From Chara braunii (taxonomy: Eukaryota; Streptophyta; Charophyceae; Charales; Characeae), in the NCBI GenBank assembly GCA_003427395.1, contig BFEA01000316.1, positions 189,535-234,374 of the forward strand: a DNA stretch of 44,840 nt. The letters run 5' to 3'. The notes under the pieces were generated by a model, which was not told where the DNA came from, did not search any database, and saw nothing but the letters and a program-made list of their open reading frames with translations. Of the stretch, positions 9,307 to 18,600 are shown piece after piece. The position numbers and the translations under genes are program-made. Position 1 is the stretch's first letter; each line of letters begins with the position of its first letter.

Positions 9307-11356
9307 CTAGGAGGCGCCGCGGGGATGCAAGGCGCCGGGGGGGGACTGAGCACGACGCTGGCGGGAAAGGTCAGCGTAGTGGTGGGCAAGGGCGGTGGTG
9401 TAAGGGCACCGCGAGGAGGTATGACCGTCCTGACAACATCGCAAACACCCATGCCGGCCCAAAATAACCGCGCGCTCCTCAGCGGAAAGGACACCGCGAG
9501 GAGGGACAAAGCCCTGAGGGAGGTCCTGCTGAGGGACCTCGGGGGGCGACCCGCCAACGTGACGAGGGCGGCTGCGTGCCCGGGAAAGGGTGGGGAGGAT
9601 GAGCTGGTGGCGCTCAGCCATAGGGAGAGTAGGGTCCTCCAGGAGGTGGTGGACGACCTTGCCGAGGTCGAGGTCGTCGCTATGGTCACCCTCAGGCGAC
9701 AGCGGGGCACCTGCGTCCTGCTCACCATACTCGAGCACGCTGAAGCGGCGCGAGAAGTGGCGGCCCTGCTGCGCGGAACGGCGGGGGCAACCGTGGAAAG
9801 AGGAACGGCGTTGGGAAGTGTCGTGAGAGGAGGAGGAGGCGTAACCAGTACGCTGGGGCTGAGAGGAGGAGGCGGGGTGAAGACGGGCCCGCATCCGCTG
9901 ATGGTCCCTGGCGGCCTCGTAAGCCTGCGGGGCGATGTGAACTTGTACCGCCATAACTCGGAGCGGTACTCGAGCGGGAGGCTGGCCAAGAAACGATCGA
10001 TAAGGGCAGCCTCGGGGAGGAACGCCACGTCACAAATGAGGTGGGCGTCCTGAAAGACCTAGATGTGGCGATCCAAGCCGACAGCGCCACCAGAGCCGGA
10101 CCAGCGTGTAGTGACGATACACTCGAAGGCGTCAATCACGTCATATCGGGCTCCGAAGCGATCCTCGAGGAACGCCTGAAAATCCATGAAGGTCGGAGTC
10201 CGACCCTCACGAAGGGAGTAAGCGTAAAAATCCTCCCAGGCATCGAAAGGATCGCCACGCAGGCGCGTGGAGAGGTGACCCACCCACGTGTTGGGTGTGG
10301 CGCCCATGAGCTAGAGCGTGCGGGTGGCAGACTGATGCCACCGAGACACGCGTATACCTATACCATCATACAGGGCAATGTCTGACAAACGGATGAGTGG
10401 TGCGCCACCGTTTTGACGGCGAGGGGATCGAGGAGCAGAGGTCTGTGCCACGGCTGAGTAAGTCGGCGCCGGTCCTGGAGAGAGGGGCGCAGCTGACTGT
10501 GCGCCCGAGCCCGATGGGGGAGCGGCGGGGGCAACTGCGGCAGGCTTCGAGGGAGTTGTGGTAGAAGAGGTCGCAGCAACCGCAGGAGTAGGAAGAAGGT
10601 AGGATGGGGCTGGATAGGGTGCAGGGCGCGGGAAGCGAGCCTGTATGGGAGAAAGGGTAGAGGAGGTAGGGGGTGCGCCCGAAGGTGCGGCCACCTGTGA
10701 GGATTGGGGTGGCCGAAGGCATAAGAGGGTTAGGTCGACCCAGATCTGGGCAAGTTCGTCCTCGAGACGTTTGACGTGGATCGAGCGAGGAGTGGCAGGA
10801 GGAAGAGTGGAGGAAGTGGACGCACAAGCGGCGTAGGGCATCCTAGAGGGGGGAGAACCAGGTGGCGCTGCGGTCGTGCGAAGGGAAGGGAGAAGCGGGG
10901 CATGCGGAAAAGCTGGGACACCATGGTAGCGGGTTGTGGTACCGTGGCCGTAGTGACCGGAATCTAGGCGGGTGCGCCCGTAAACTGAAGGAGGGCCTGA
11001 CTCGTGGCGGCCATCGTGCTAGGGGCGTGGACAGTCACCAAGATGGTCGGGNCGGGGGCAGCGGAGGAGGAAGCTCCGCCGTGGCCACCCTATCCGAGGA
11101 CGGGGGACCCGGACTGGGAGCCAGGAGATGAAGGGCAAGCAACGTCTTGGAGTTGTTGCATGCCGACGGCAAGGGTCGCCACCTGCACCTATAAGGGCGC
11201 GAGGGTTGCTAGTTGCGCCTAGATGGGCGCAAGGAGGGAAGTGATGAGGGTGTGCAGATTCCCCTGGGGCTGGTGGCCCTGGTCCGTCGGCACGGGTGTG
11301 GAGCCCTGTGTCGTGGTCGTCGCCGCGTCGGCGGCGTGTGACACACCGTCGGCCAT
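9307..11356 (-). pseudogene. gag of the gypsy element, broken by stops and frameshifts
   Basis: Gag forms the virus-like particle and binds element RNA. A likely start is the ATG at 11356-11354, followed by a Gln/Thr/Pro-rich head and a heptad-like Leu/Ala/Gln stretch. The capsid-like core is at 10307-10059 (HLSTRLRGDPFDAWEDFY, FLEDRFGARYD) and 10028-9950. The zinc knuckle CLRCCQDGHTSSRC, a CX2CX4HX4C, lies at about 9447-9406. In-frame TAG stops are at 11219-11221, 11189-11191, 11090-11092, 10964-10966 and 10311-10313. Frames change between 10924 and 10841 and again near 9950. An ambiguous base sits at 11052. Confidence 0.85.
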
Positions 11357-12700
11357 GGGGAGGTGACGGGCCGGACTGGAGGGGGCCAGGAGAGGTCCGC
11401 GTGAGCGGAGGGCGTAGGGGGAGGTCCGCGGTAGAAAGCGGCGGACGGCGCTAGCAAGGCTGGCGCAGGCAGCGTCAAAGGGGGAGGGGTGGTTCGGGTC
11501 CAGGGTGCCCGAATAGGGAAGGGGAGGTAAGGAGGTTTGAAAAACCCTAAGAAAACCCTAATCGAAGTTTTAGTGGTTAGGGTAGGGTACCGATGACCTA
11601 ATCAAGAAAAGAAAATAGTAAGCATAGGGGGGGAAGGCGGGAGAAAAATAAATGAGCAGCGAGATTTCAAGAGAAAAACAAAAGAAAATAAATAATAAAA
11701 ATAATTAAGGGAAGAAGTAAACAAAATGTGAAAAGAAAATTTTTTGAAATTTTCGGCAACATTTCCTTATCCCCCATGGAGTCAAGAATGTGCCAAGGGG
11801 AAAGGAGAGACCGAGATAAGCACACTAGGTTTCAAACTGCCGCAAATAAAAAAAAATCAGAAAATAAATAAAAAAATAATAAATATATAGATAAATAAAT
11901 AAATAAGTAAATAAGTGGATGAGGAGGTGGAGAGAAATGAAGTATCTGATTTTTCAAAATTTTTTGCGGCATTTCGTTACCCCCATGGGGTCGAAGTGCG
12001 CCGAAAAAGACTAAGTAAGAAAAAATCAGAAAATTTCGACAGCACTTCGTTACCCCCACGGGGTCAAAACGTGTGCCGAAAGCAAGAAAGACTAACACCT
12101 AATCAGATTTAGGGTTGCCGTAAAGAAAATCGAAATTTCATAGAAAAATAAATGAAATAAATCAAAAAATGAGAAAAGAAGGTGGGGAAGAAGATAATTC
12201 GAATTTTTGGAAAAAAGAGAAAAGATAAATCAAAAGAGAGATGGAAAGAAGAAAATCAGAAGAAAAAATCGAAGTAGGAGGGAAGGGGAATGAAAAAGTA
12301 AAGGAGAAAAGAAAGAAATAGGTGGGAGAGAGAAAAAGATGAAGTGGGAGGTAGGGGGATGGTGTGGTGGTAGTTGGGGGAGAGGAGGGTGAGAGAATGA
12401 TAGAGAGAGGGATGGGGAAAGGTGGAGAGGGATCAAGAAGCAAAGAGAAAAGGAGGAAAGAAAAGAAAATAAATAAAGAAAAGAGAGTAAGAGAATAGGT
12501 GGTGGGAGAAAAGGTGGGGTATGAGTAAGAGGAGAGAGAGAGAGACATATGGAGGATGGGTTAGTAGAGGAAGGGGAGAGAGAGAAGTGATACCTGGCCC
12601 TTGGTGTCTCCAAGGGCACAAGGTATACCAAGACCAGGAGGGTCTTGGCCTTCGCTGCAGCAAGCCAACTGGAGGAGAGAGGGGGCTGAGATCTTGATCA

Positions 12701-13043
12701 NNNNNNNNNNNNNNNNNNNNNNNNNNNNNNNNNNNNNNNNNNNNNNNNNNNNNNNNNNNNNNNNNNNNNNNNNNNNNNNNNNNNNNNNNNNNNNNNNNNN
12801 NNNNNNNNNNNNNNNNNNNNNNNNNNNNNNNNNNNNNNNNNNNNNNNNNNNNNNNNNNNNNNNNNNNNNNNNNNNNNNNNNNNNNNNNNNNNNNNNNNNN
12901 NNNNNNNNNNNNNNNNNNNNNNNNNNNNNNNNNNNNNNNNNNNNNNNNNNNNNNNNNNNNNNNNNNNNNNNNNNNNNNNNNNNNNNNNNNNNNNNNNNNN
13001 NNNNNNNNNNNNNNNNNNNNNNNGGGGGGGGGGGGGGGGGGGG
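12701..13043. other. Assembly gap (N) followed by a 20-G run
   Basis: Positions 12701-13023 are N, followed directly by 20 G (13024-13043). A G-run at a gap edge suggests that assembly or sequencing failed at a simple-sequence tract, so the true length and content of the gypsy leader are unknown. Confidence 0.95.
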
Positions 13044-13099
13044 TTAATAGCCAGCACGACACCTCTTCAACACGAGTGCCGTACTACAGTGCCATGTAC

Positions 13100-13176
13100 A
13101 CTCTGTGGCGAGTGTGTTATCAAGGTGCTTACGCATGTGCATGGCCCAGCAGGCACTTGGGTTCAAACCCCAGCGG
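13100..13176 (+). repeat. tRNA-like unit inside the gypsy leader
   Basis: An A-box-like TGGCGAGTGTGT (13106-13117) and a perfect B box GGTTCAAACCC (13160-13170). The B box sits in a T-arm-like hairpin whose 5-bp stem has one mismatch. The D-arm side resembles the Leu/Ser tRNA type (GGCGAGTG). No acceptor stem can be closed convincingly. It is probably a tRNA-derived SINE head or tRNA relic, antisense to the gypsy element. Confidence 0.5.
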
Positions 13177-13440
13177 CAACAAAAATCCCGGATCTTCACA
13201 ATGTAAATCCGGGAGCGGGACGGGGCGGGGCAGCGGGGGCAGCGGGGGCGAGTGGCGCGCTCGCGTGCGGCGGCCTTGGCCTTGCCCTCGTGGTGGCGCC
13301 TGTTTTTTTCCGCTACATGTTGCCTCCTGCATGCGTCTGCTTTTTCCCTCATTTTCGGTGGAAAACACGCGAAAAAGAGCGAAAAAAACCCGTTGTTTTC
13401 CCAGTTGTACGGGGTGGTGGGTGGGAGCGGGGAATGTTCC

Positions 13441-13453
13441 CGCTCCGATACCA
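13441..13453 (-). promoter_or_regulatory. Primer binding site, initiator tRNA-Met
   Basis: On the minus strand, one base after the 5' LTR, the sequence reads TGGTATCGGAGCG. It matches the complement of the plant initiator tRNA-Met 3' end (TGGTATCAGAGCC) at 11 of 13 positions. This fixes the element's orientation and first-strand priming, and iMet priming is usual for chromoviruses. Confidence 0.88.
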
Positions 13454-13454
13454 A

Positions 13455-13763
13455 TGTAGCGGACCCACCAGGTGTGGTGCTCCGCTAGGGATGATGACGG
13501 AGATGGAGGATAAGGGAGGAGCGAGACAGCACAGCGCAGCTCCCACGCAAGACTTCAGCGCACGTACTCCAAATCGTGCAAGTGTAGAATGGTCTCAAAA
13601 ATAGACAATGGCTGGGGTATACCCCAGCGGACTGACGAGACTGGACTGGACTGGCTGGTACTGACAAAGGTACCGGCCTGGACTGAACTGCCCTGAATAA
13701 AACACAGGCCTGTGAGAACAAACCAAGGGGCTGTTCTCACAGGCCAACCAGAGGTCCGCTACA
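13455..13763 (-). repeat. 5' LTR of the gypsy element (309 bp)
   Basis: Begins TGTAGCGGACC and ends GGTCCGCTACA, a perfect 11-bp terminal inverted repeat. It is longer than the other LTR mainly because of a perfect 18-bp palindrome, GCTGGGGTATACCCCAGC (13611-13628). The iMet primer site abuts it and ACAAC follows at 13764-13768. Confidence 0.93.
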
Positions 13764-13770
13764 ACAACCC

Positions 13771-13981
13771 TCTCAAAATTCTTGAACTCTTTTTGTAGTT
13801 CTCAGATTGTTCTTAGCCAAAATTCTCAGATTGTTCTTAACCGAAGCCAGGTAATGACCCTGGTAGTCCAAATCCTTTGTATCATTTTATATGGGACGTT
13901 GGGCCCGGTTCCCAGCACATGTTGCTCCCCACGAATAGACTGGAGCATTTGTCCCAAAAAAAAAAAAAAAAAAAAAAAAAA
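13771..13981 (+). mobile_element. Small poly(A) retroposon with 11-bp target duplication
   Basis: A 211-bp noncoding unit carrying the tail word GGGACGTTGGGCCCGG (13893-13908) and CTCCCCACGAATAGA (13925-13939), ending in an A-run to 13981. If the gypsy insertion is removed, GAACACAACCC lies on both sides: 3489-3497 joined to 13769-13770 on the left, and 13982-13992 on the right. A poly(A) tail and an 11-bp duplication indicate LINE-mediated insertion of a SINE or a short 5'-truncated copy. The gypsy element later inserted at its 5' junction. Confidence 0.8.
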
Positions 13982-13990
13982 GAACACAAC

Positions 13991-14040
13991 CCATACGCGT
14001 TATGGTTGGGGGAAGAAGGTAGTGGGACTTGGCCCTAGGG
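13991..14040. mobile_element. Distal half of the split inverted-repeat element copy
   Basis: CCATACGCGTTATGG through GGTAGTGGGACTTGGCCC continues the copy that begins at 3424. It carries the uninterrupted GGTAGTGGGACTT that serves as an empty site for the 132-bp MITE. Confidence 0.75.
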
Positions 14041-14048
14041 GGAAGAAA

Positions 14049-14595
14049 TTGAGGCTGGCATAGCAGTTCCTTAGTACAGGTTGTCGGGAGTATCAGGAGA
14101 TAGTGCACTTTACTGTTGGGTTGGAACGGGCTCCAGGACATACGAGGGAGCAGAGGATTGTCTCCTCTCAGATTACCAAACAACACAGGCTAAGAGATTA
14201 TCCAGGGTCAATACATACGGTCTATGATTTACGATTGAGGGTGGGCTATCCTCCTAGTACGTACGTTAGAGTTGAGGCTGGCATAGCAGTACTTAGTACG
14301 GATGTCGGGGATGTCAGGAGATACTGCACCTTACCGCGGGGCCGGAACGGGCTCCACGGATATACACGGGAACGGAGGATCCCCATCTCTCTACCATCAA
14401 CATCATAGTACACTGTAGTAAAAAGACAACATAAGGATAAAGAAACTCAGTCCATAACTCATGACGTTGGGTTGACTATCCTCCTAGTACATAGCATAGG
14501 GTTGAGGCTGGCATAGCATTTCTTTAGTACGGGATGTCGGGGATGTCATGGTCGGAACGGGCCCCAGGGACATACGAGGGAACGGAAGGATACCC
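14049..14595. repeat. Three-unit tandem repeat, about 225 bp period
   Basis: TTGAGGCTGGCATAGCA starts at 14049, 14272 and 14502. Each unit continues with TTAGTACGG-like, GGATGTCGGGGATGTCA-like and GAACGGGCTCCA-like words, and is preceded (units 2 and 3) by ATCCTCCTAGTAC. Units differ by many substitutions. Function unknown; no coding frame runs through it. Confidence 0.7.
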
Positions 14596-15006
14596 AGCTT
14601 TCTATCATCACCACACAACTAAGCTAGATGGGCGTCACTGTGCACCCTCATGAAGACCCGTAGTAGCATGTTCAAACCTAGCTCCCAAAGTCCCCGTGCA
14701 ATCAGGCTTGCACGACATCTGCTTCAACTAGGGCTGAGCAGGGGCTAGGCATCTCTGCTTAGCCCCGGTACCTGAAACCGTTGTCTGGTCAGGTCACCCC
14801 ACCAAGAAGGCAATAGGCGATGGTCCTGGGTGGCTAACACTAGGGTAGGATAGGGGGGGTGGGGGTGCACCACGGCAGAAGATAAAAGGAAGGGTGGGTG
14901 GGGACTTCAGAGGGGTTCATCTGGACAACCAAGTGGCCGAGTACTGTGGGTGACTGCCATCTGTCTAGTATCCCACCTCTACAACGACCTGGGCTTAAAA
15001 AAAAAA
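14596..15006 (+). mobile_element. Retroposon ending ACAACGACCTGGGCTT plus A-run
   Basis: Noncoding sequence ending in a copy of the retroposon tail motif (14981-14996) followed by ten A (14997-15006). A 14-G run (15007-15020) and the T-run of the opposite-strand LINE (15030-15057) come next. The 5' boundary is not defined; the start given is only where the tandem repeat ends. Confidence 0.5.
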
Positions 15007-15027
15007 GGGGGGGGGGGGGGAAGAAAA

Positions 15028-15061
<34 letters not shown>

Positions 15062-15640
15062 ACACACCCCTTGCAATGCCAGTGGTGCTGGTAAGAGCAG
15101 ACACCGTTAGCATCCGGGGGGGCTCCATCTATTGGTGGGGAGCGTCACCTGCTGGAAAACGGGTCCAGCGTCCCTTTACAGAATGGAAAAGCAGAAAAAA
15201 AAATGACTGTTAACTCTGCCAGCATTGATTACTCTGGTATCCAGAGGATTGACTGCGCAGGTTGTCAGAGGAGGGGAGAGAAACCTCTTCACCCCGGTAC
15301 TGGGTGCCAGATGTCTAAAACTACAGAATTAGTTTCTCCCTTCCTCAAGCGCTATCTGCTGTTGTAGGTCCCTCCAATGCTTCCAAATTAACAGCATTGT
15401 TCACTGTCCCGATAGCTCCGGATGTTTGTATTCTATATATGCGGGGTCCTCCCCAGGAGGCACCAGGGAGGACGCCCATCCGGGGGCGTCTCTAAGGAAT
15501 GTAGCAGAAGTCTGATAAAGACAAGGGGGGTTTGGATGTTGGAATCAGGATAGAATTTCAACCATTGACAGGGCATGGAGCGGAAAGGGGTCTGGAAAAT
15601 CCGAGGGAGGACGTAATGGGAATGAGGGTTCTATGCTTGT

Positions 15641-18600
15641 TCAGTCTTTAGAAATGAGATGGTAGTCCCTTAGGTCTTCCAAATCGTGCGACTCTTCCTT
15701 TAATTCTCCATTCCACACTACTTTTGCAACCCATCCTTCTCTTTCCCCACCTAACCAGTTCCTGCAAAATACCCTAATCTGTCTCCTAACATCACCGATT
15801 TGTTTAAAGGAATCCAATTGTGCTTTGGTGTCCAGCCATCTACGTGTGAGCTCAAAGTGACCTAGCTGTTGGATCTGTTCAGTGATCTCTGCCCCCTCTA
15901 CCCGTACCTTTTCCAAAGCCAGGGTGCATCTCTGCCACCAAAGTGCCCATAGCACGGCCCTTCTTCCAATCGTATACATGTTTTCTGTGAATAGCGTGGA
16001 TGTTCCTGCTTGTGACCAATACCCAGCCAGTATGGCTTGCCATGACCAGGGCCACGGAGTATCCGGCACCAATTTCCGCCAGATACGGTCCCACCACCTC
16101 CAAATAAATTGGGCAATCGGGCATTGCATGAAGATATGCTCAATAGTCTTTGCCTTCTTGTGGAAGGGGAAGAGGCTTTCGCTCCTCTGGCACCAAGGAA
16201 GCAAAAGGTTTTTTTGTTTAAGGTTTGTGTGACTAATTAACCAATCGTTGGTTGGCAGGCAGCGGTGGGCTATCTGCCACTGTAGTTAAGTGATTTTCAT
16301 GGGTTTAGATTTTTGTTCCTTAAGCCATTTAATCGGTGTCAAGAGGGTGTGGTCCACATTAAGATGCCTAGCCCATCTATCGTTGATCATATCCCTCAGA
16401 TATCGTCATGGTCTGAGCATTTTGTAGGCTGATTTAACTATTAGCTGGTGCAAATTAATGTGTCTTGTCTTGAGGACACTTCTCGTATAGGGAAGTAGCC
16501 AAGTTCATTCCACCGGATCCAAAGGTAGGTCCTGGATTGGCGTGTTGGGCTGGAATGCCCATTGCCCTTTTCTGTCCTTTCTCCTTGATCACCCTTATTC
16601 GGTGTATGGTTGTTTTATCTGTCCATTTGAAAGGGACTCTACTCGCTTTGAGGGTGTCTGTTTTGTCAGCGTTGTAACGTTCGACTAAGACTGCTTGGGG
16701 TGAAACCATATGAATCAAGCCAATCTCCTGCGGGGACCCAGTGTTGGTCACCCAATCCCCTTCTCTCAGGGTATGGCACTGTCTGAGGATTTGGTACTAT
16801 TCTAGTGGAATGGCTTCAACAAGGTTTTCCAAGGATTCATCCACATGGTGGCAATACCTTAAGGTTGGTCTCAATTGGTGCCCTGTTTTCCAGTTCTTCC
16901 TTTCCGTGTCCCAGATGTCTCCTATCCTGAGAATCGCGTGCTTAACCCAACCTTTCCAGGGCGGGGATGAACTTTCCATAACGCGACCCCTTGTGTTTGT
17001 TACCGAAGAGGAGTTGCCAATGAATTTCCTCCCATCGATCGGGGTGGACCTTGTCAGGGAGTGGGAGTTTTCGTCAGGTTTGCAGTAGGGAGGGTCAGAA
17101 ACTATCCATCGGCTGACCCCCCCTTCTGAATCCTCCCTCCCCAGCGGGAATTTGCGCGGGATCGTCCAGTAGCGGTCCTCTAACCAAGTCAGCAGATGAA
17201 TCATGTGGGGCGTTTCCGGGGTCAGTCTGGCTAGGTGTTCTAAGGCTAGAACATACCACGGACTCTGGGGGGTAAAAATTAGTTTTTTTATTCATTTTAG
17301 TCTTAGCGCCTAAACCTGCGTGGCCGGGTCAAGTACTCCCAAGCCTCCCCCTGTTTTTGGTTGAATGATCAAGTCCCAGGCCACTCGGCTAATAACATTG
17401 GTCTGCTCTCCCTCCCCCCGCCATAGGAAGGCAGCAAGGCTGCTGCGTTTCTCCTTAGGCTTCCTAGAGTTGTTTTACTCAAGGGCCAGAGCAAAGACTT
17501 GTACCATAGCGATGCAAAAATTACATTCTTAAGTACCAATGCTCGACCGAAGAGGGATGTGTGCTTGTTTCTCCAATCGTTCAGTTTGTGCTGGGCCGGG
17601 GCGCTGATCTAGTCATCATTGTTTGGTGGCCGCCCTTCTGTAACCATGGATACCCCCAGGATCCTTATTGGGGAATCCAATGGTATCCATGTGATGAGTG
17701 ATGAATGCGGAGGGCGTCCTCCTTGGTGATGGATCCACCATCCTTGTGTCTTAGACCCCCAGTTTACGGCTATGTCAGAGACCCTGACAATTTTTTTCAT
17801 CATGTGTTGGATTTCTTCTATATTGCGGAGTGTAGCTTCTGTCATTATTGTGAGGTCATCTGCGAACAAGGAGCACACCGGGATTGCATCCTCGGGAATG
17901 CGTGTAACACGTATTCTGGAAATGCTTTTATTAGCCCGTAGGTTGGCTGCTAGTGCCTCCATAATAGCCAAGAAGAGGAAAGGGGCAATAAGATCCCCTT
18001 GGCAGACCGATCATTCGAGGTGTAAGGGGGGCACAAGATTTCCGTTGACTTGAACACACGTGGTGGCATGTTGATGTAGGATTTGTATCCAGCGTATGAA
18101 ATGCGGGCCAAAATTCATTTTTTCTAAACACTTGTCCAGGAAAAGTCAGTCCACGTGATCATACGCCTTTTCAAAGTCTATGAAAATCAAGGCTGCATTT
18201 TCGCTCAGGTGTCTCGTCAGCTGGAGGATTTCGTGGATCAACATGATGTTTTCTTGTATGTTTATGTTTGCCATAAAGCCAATTTAAGCGGGATGAATGA
18301 TGTCCTCCATTACCGGGATCATCCTGTTAGCCAGGGCTTTGGACAACATTTTATATACCACTGTGAGGAGCGTTATTCGCTTAGAGTTCCTGATATCCAT
18401 CTTATCACCCTTTTTGTAAAGGAGGGTCAATATCTCTTGCCCCACACTTTCACCCATCTCTCCTGTGATCGATACTTCGTTTAAAAAGTCCATGACATCT
18501 TGACCCATAAAACCCCATATGATTTCCCAAAATTCTTTAGGAAAGTCGTCTATCCCGGGGGTTTTTTCCTCCTTTATTTGCAGAAGCGAGGTCCATATCT

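Larger units (their letters stand above)
11357..13436 (-). other. Long leader of the gypsy element
   Basis: About 2 kb between primer site and gag. It holds: GC-rich sequence (11357-11520); AT-rich sequence with three copies of a palindromic unit around TTACCCCCATGGGG (about 11750-11801, 11961-12009, 12035-12086); a strongly strand-biased tract (about 12140-12590, A/G-rich on plus, C/T-rich on the sense strand); the assembly gap; a 20-G run; and a tRNA-like unit. The leader is long for the family and looks inflated by repeats. No protein is supported; readings across the gap are artefacts. Confidence 0.7.
3498..13763 (-). mobile_element. Complete but decayed Ty3/gypsy chromovirus-type LTR retrotransposon
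   Basis: The element is 10.27 kb in minus-strand sense. It is bounded by LTRs at 13455-13763 (5') and 3498-3787 (3') and flanked by a perfect 5-bp target duplication ACAAC (3493-3497 and 13764-13768). The order is 5' LTR, initiator-Met primer site, long leader with an assembly gap, gag with a zinc knuckle, protease, RT, RNase H, integrase, GPF/Y-type segment, chromodomain, noncoding 3' part, 3' LTR. RT before integrase with a C-terminal chromodomain defines a chromovirus. At least eight in-frame stops and several frameshifts mean it is not autonomous now. The LTRs differ at roughly 7-8% of positions by eye, so the insertion is not recent. Confidence 0.93.

Noticed and set aside
9256-10053. 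A 265-codon open frame on the plus strand
   Set aside because: It is antisense to gypsy gag, where the minus strand shows a zinc knuckle and capsid words. Openness follows from GC-rich codon bias on the other strand.
12162-12631. Ser/Phe/Leu-rich frames on the minus strand
   Set aside because: They translate a C/T-rich simple tract, not a protein.
12433-13062. Long frames spanning the N gap
   Set aside because: They exist only because N codons are not counted as stops.
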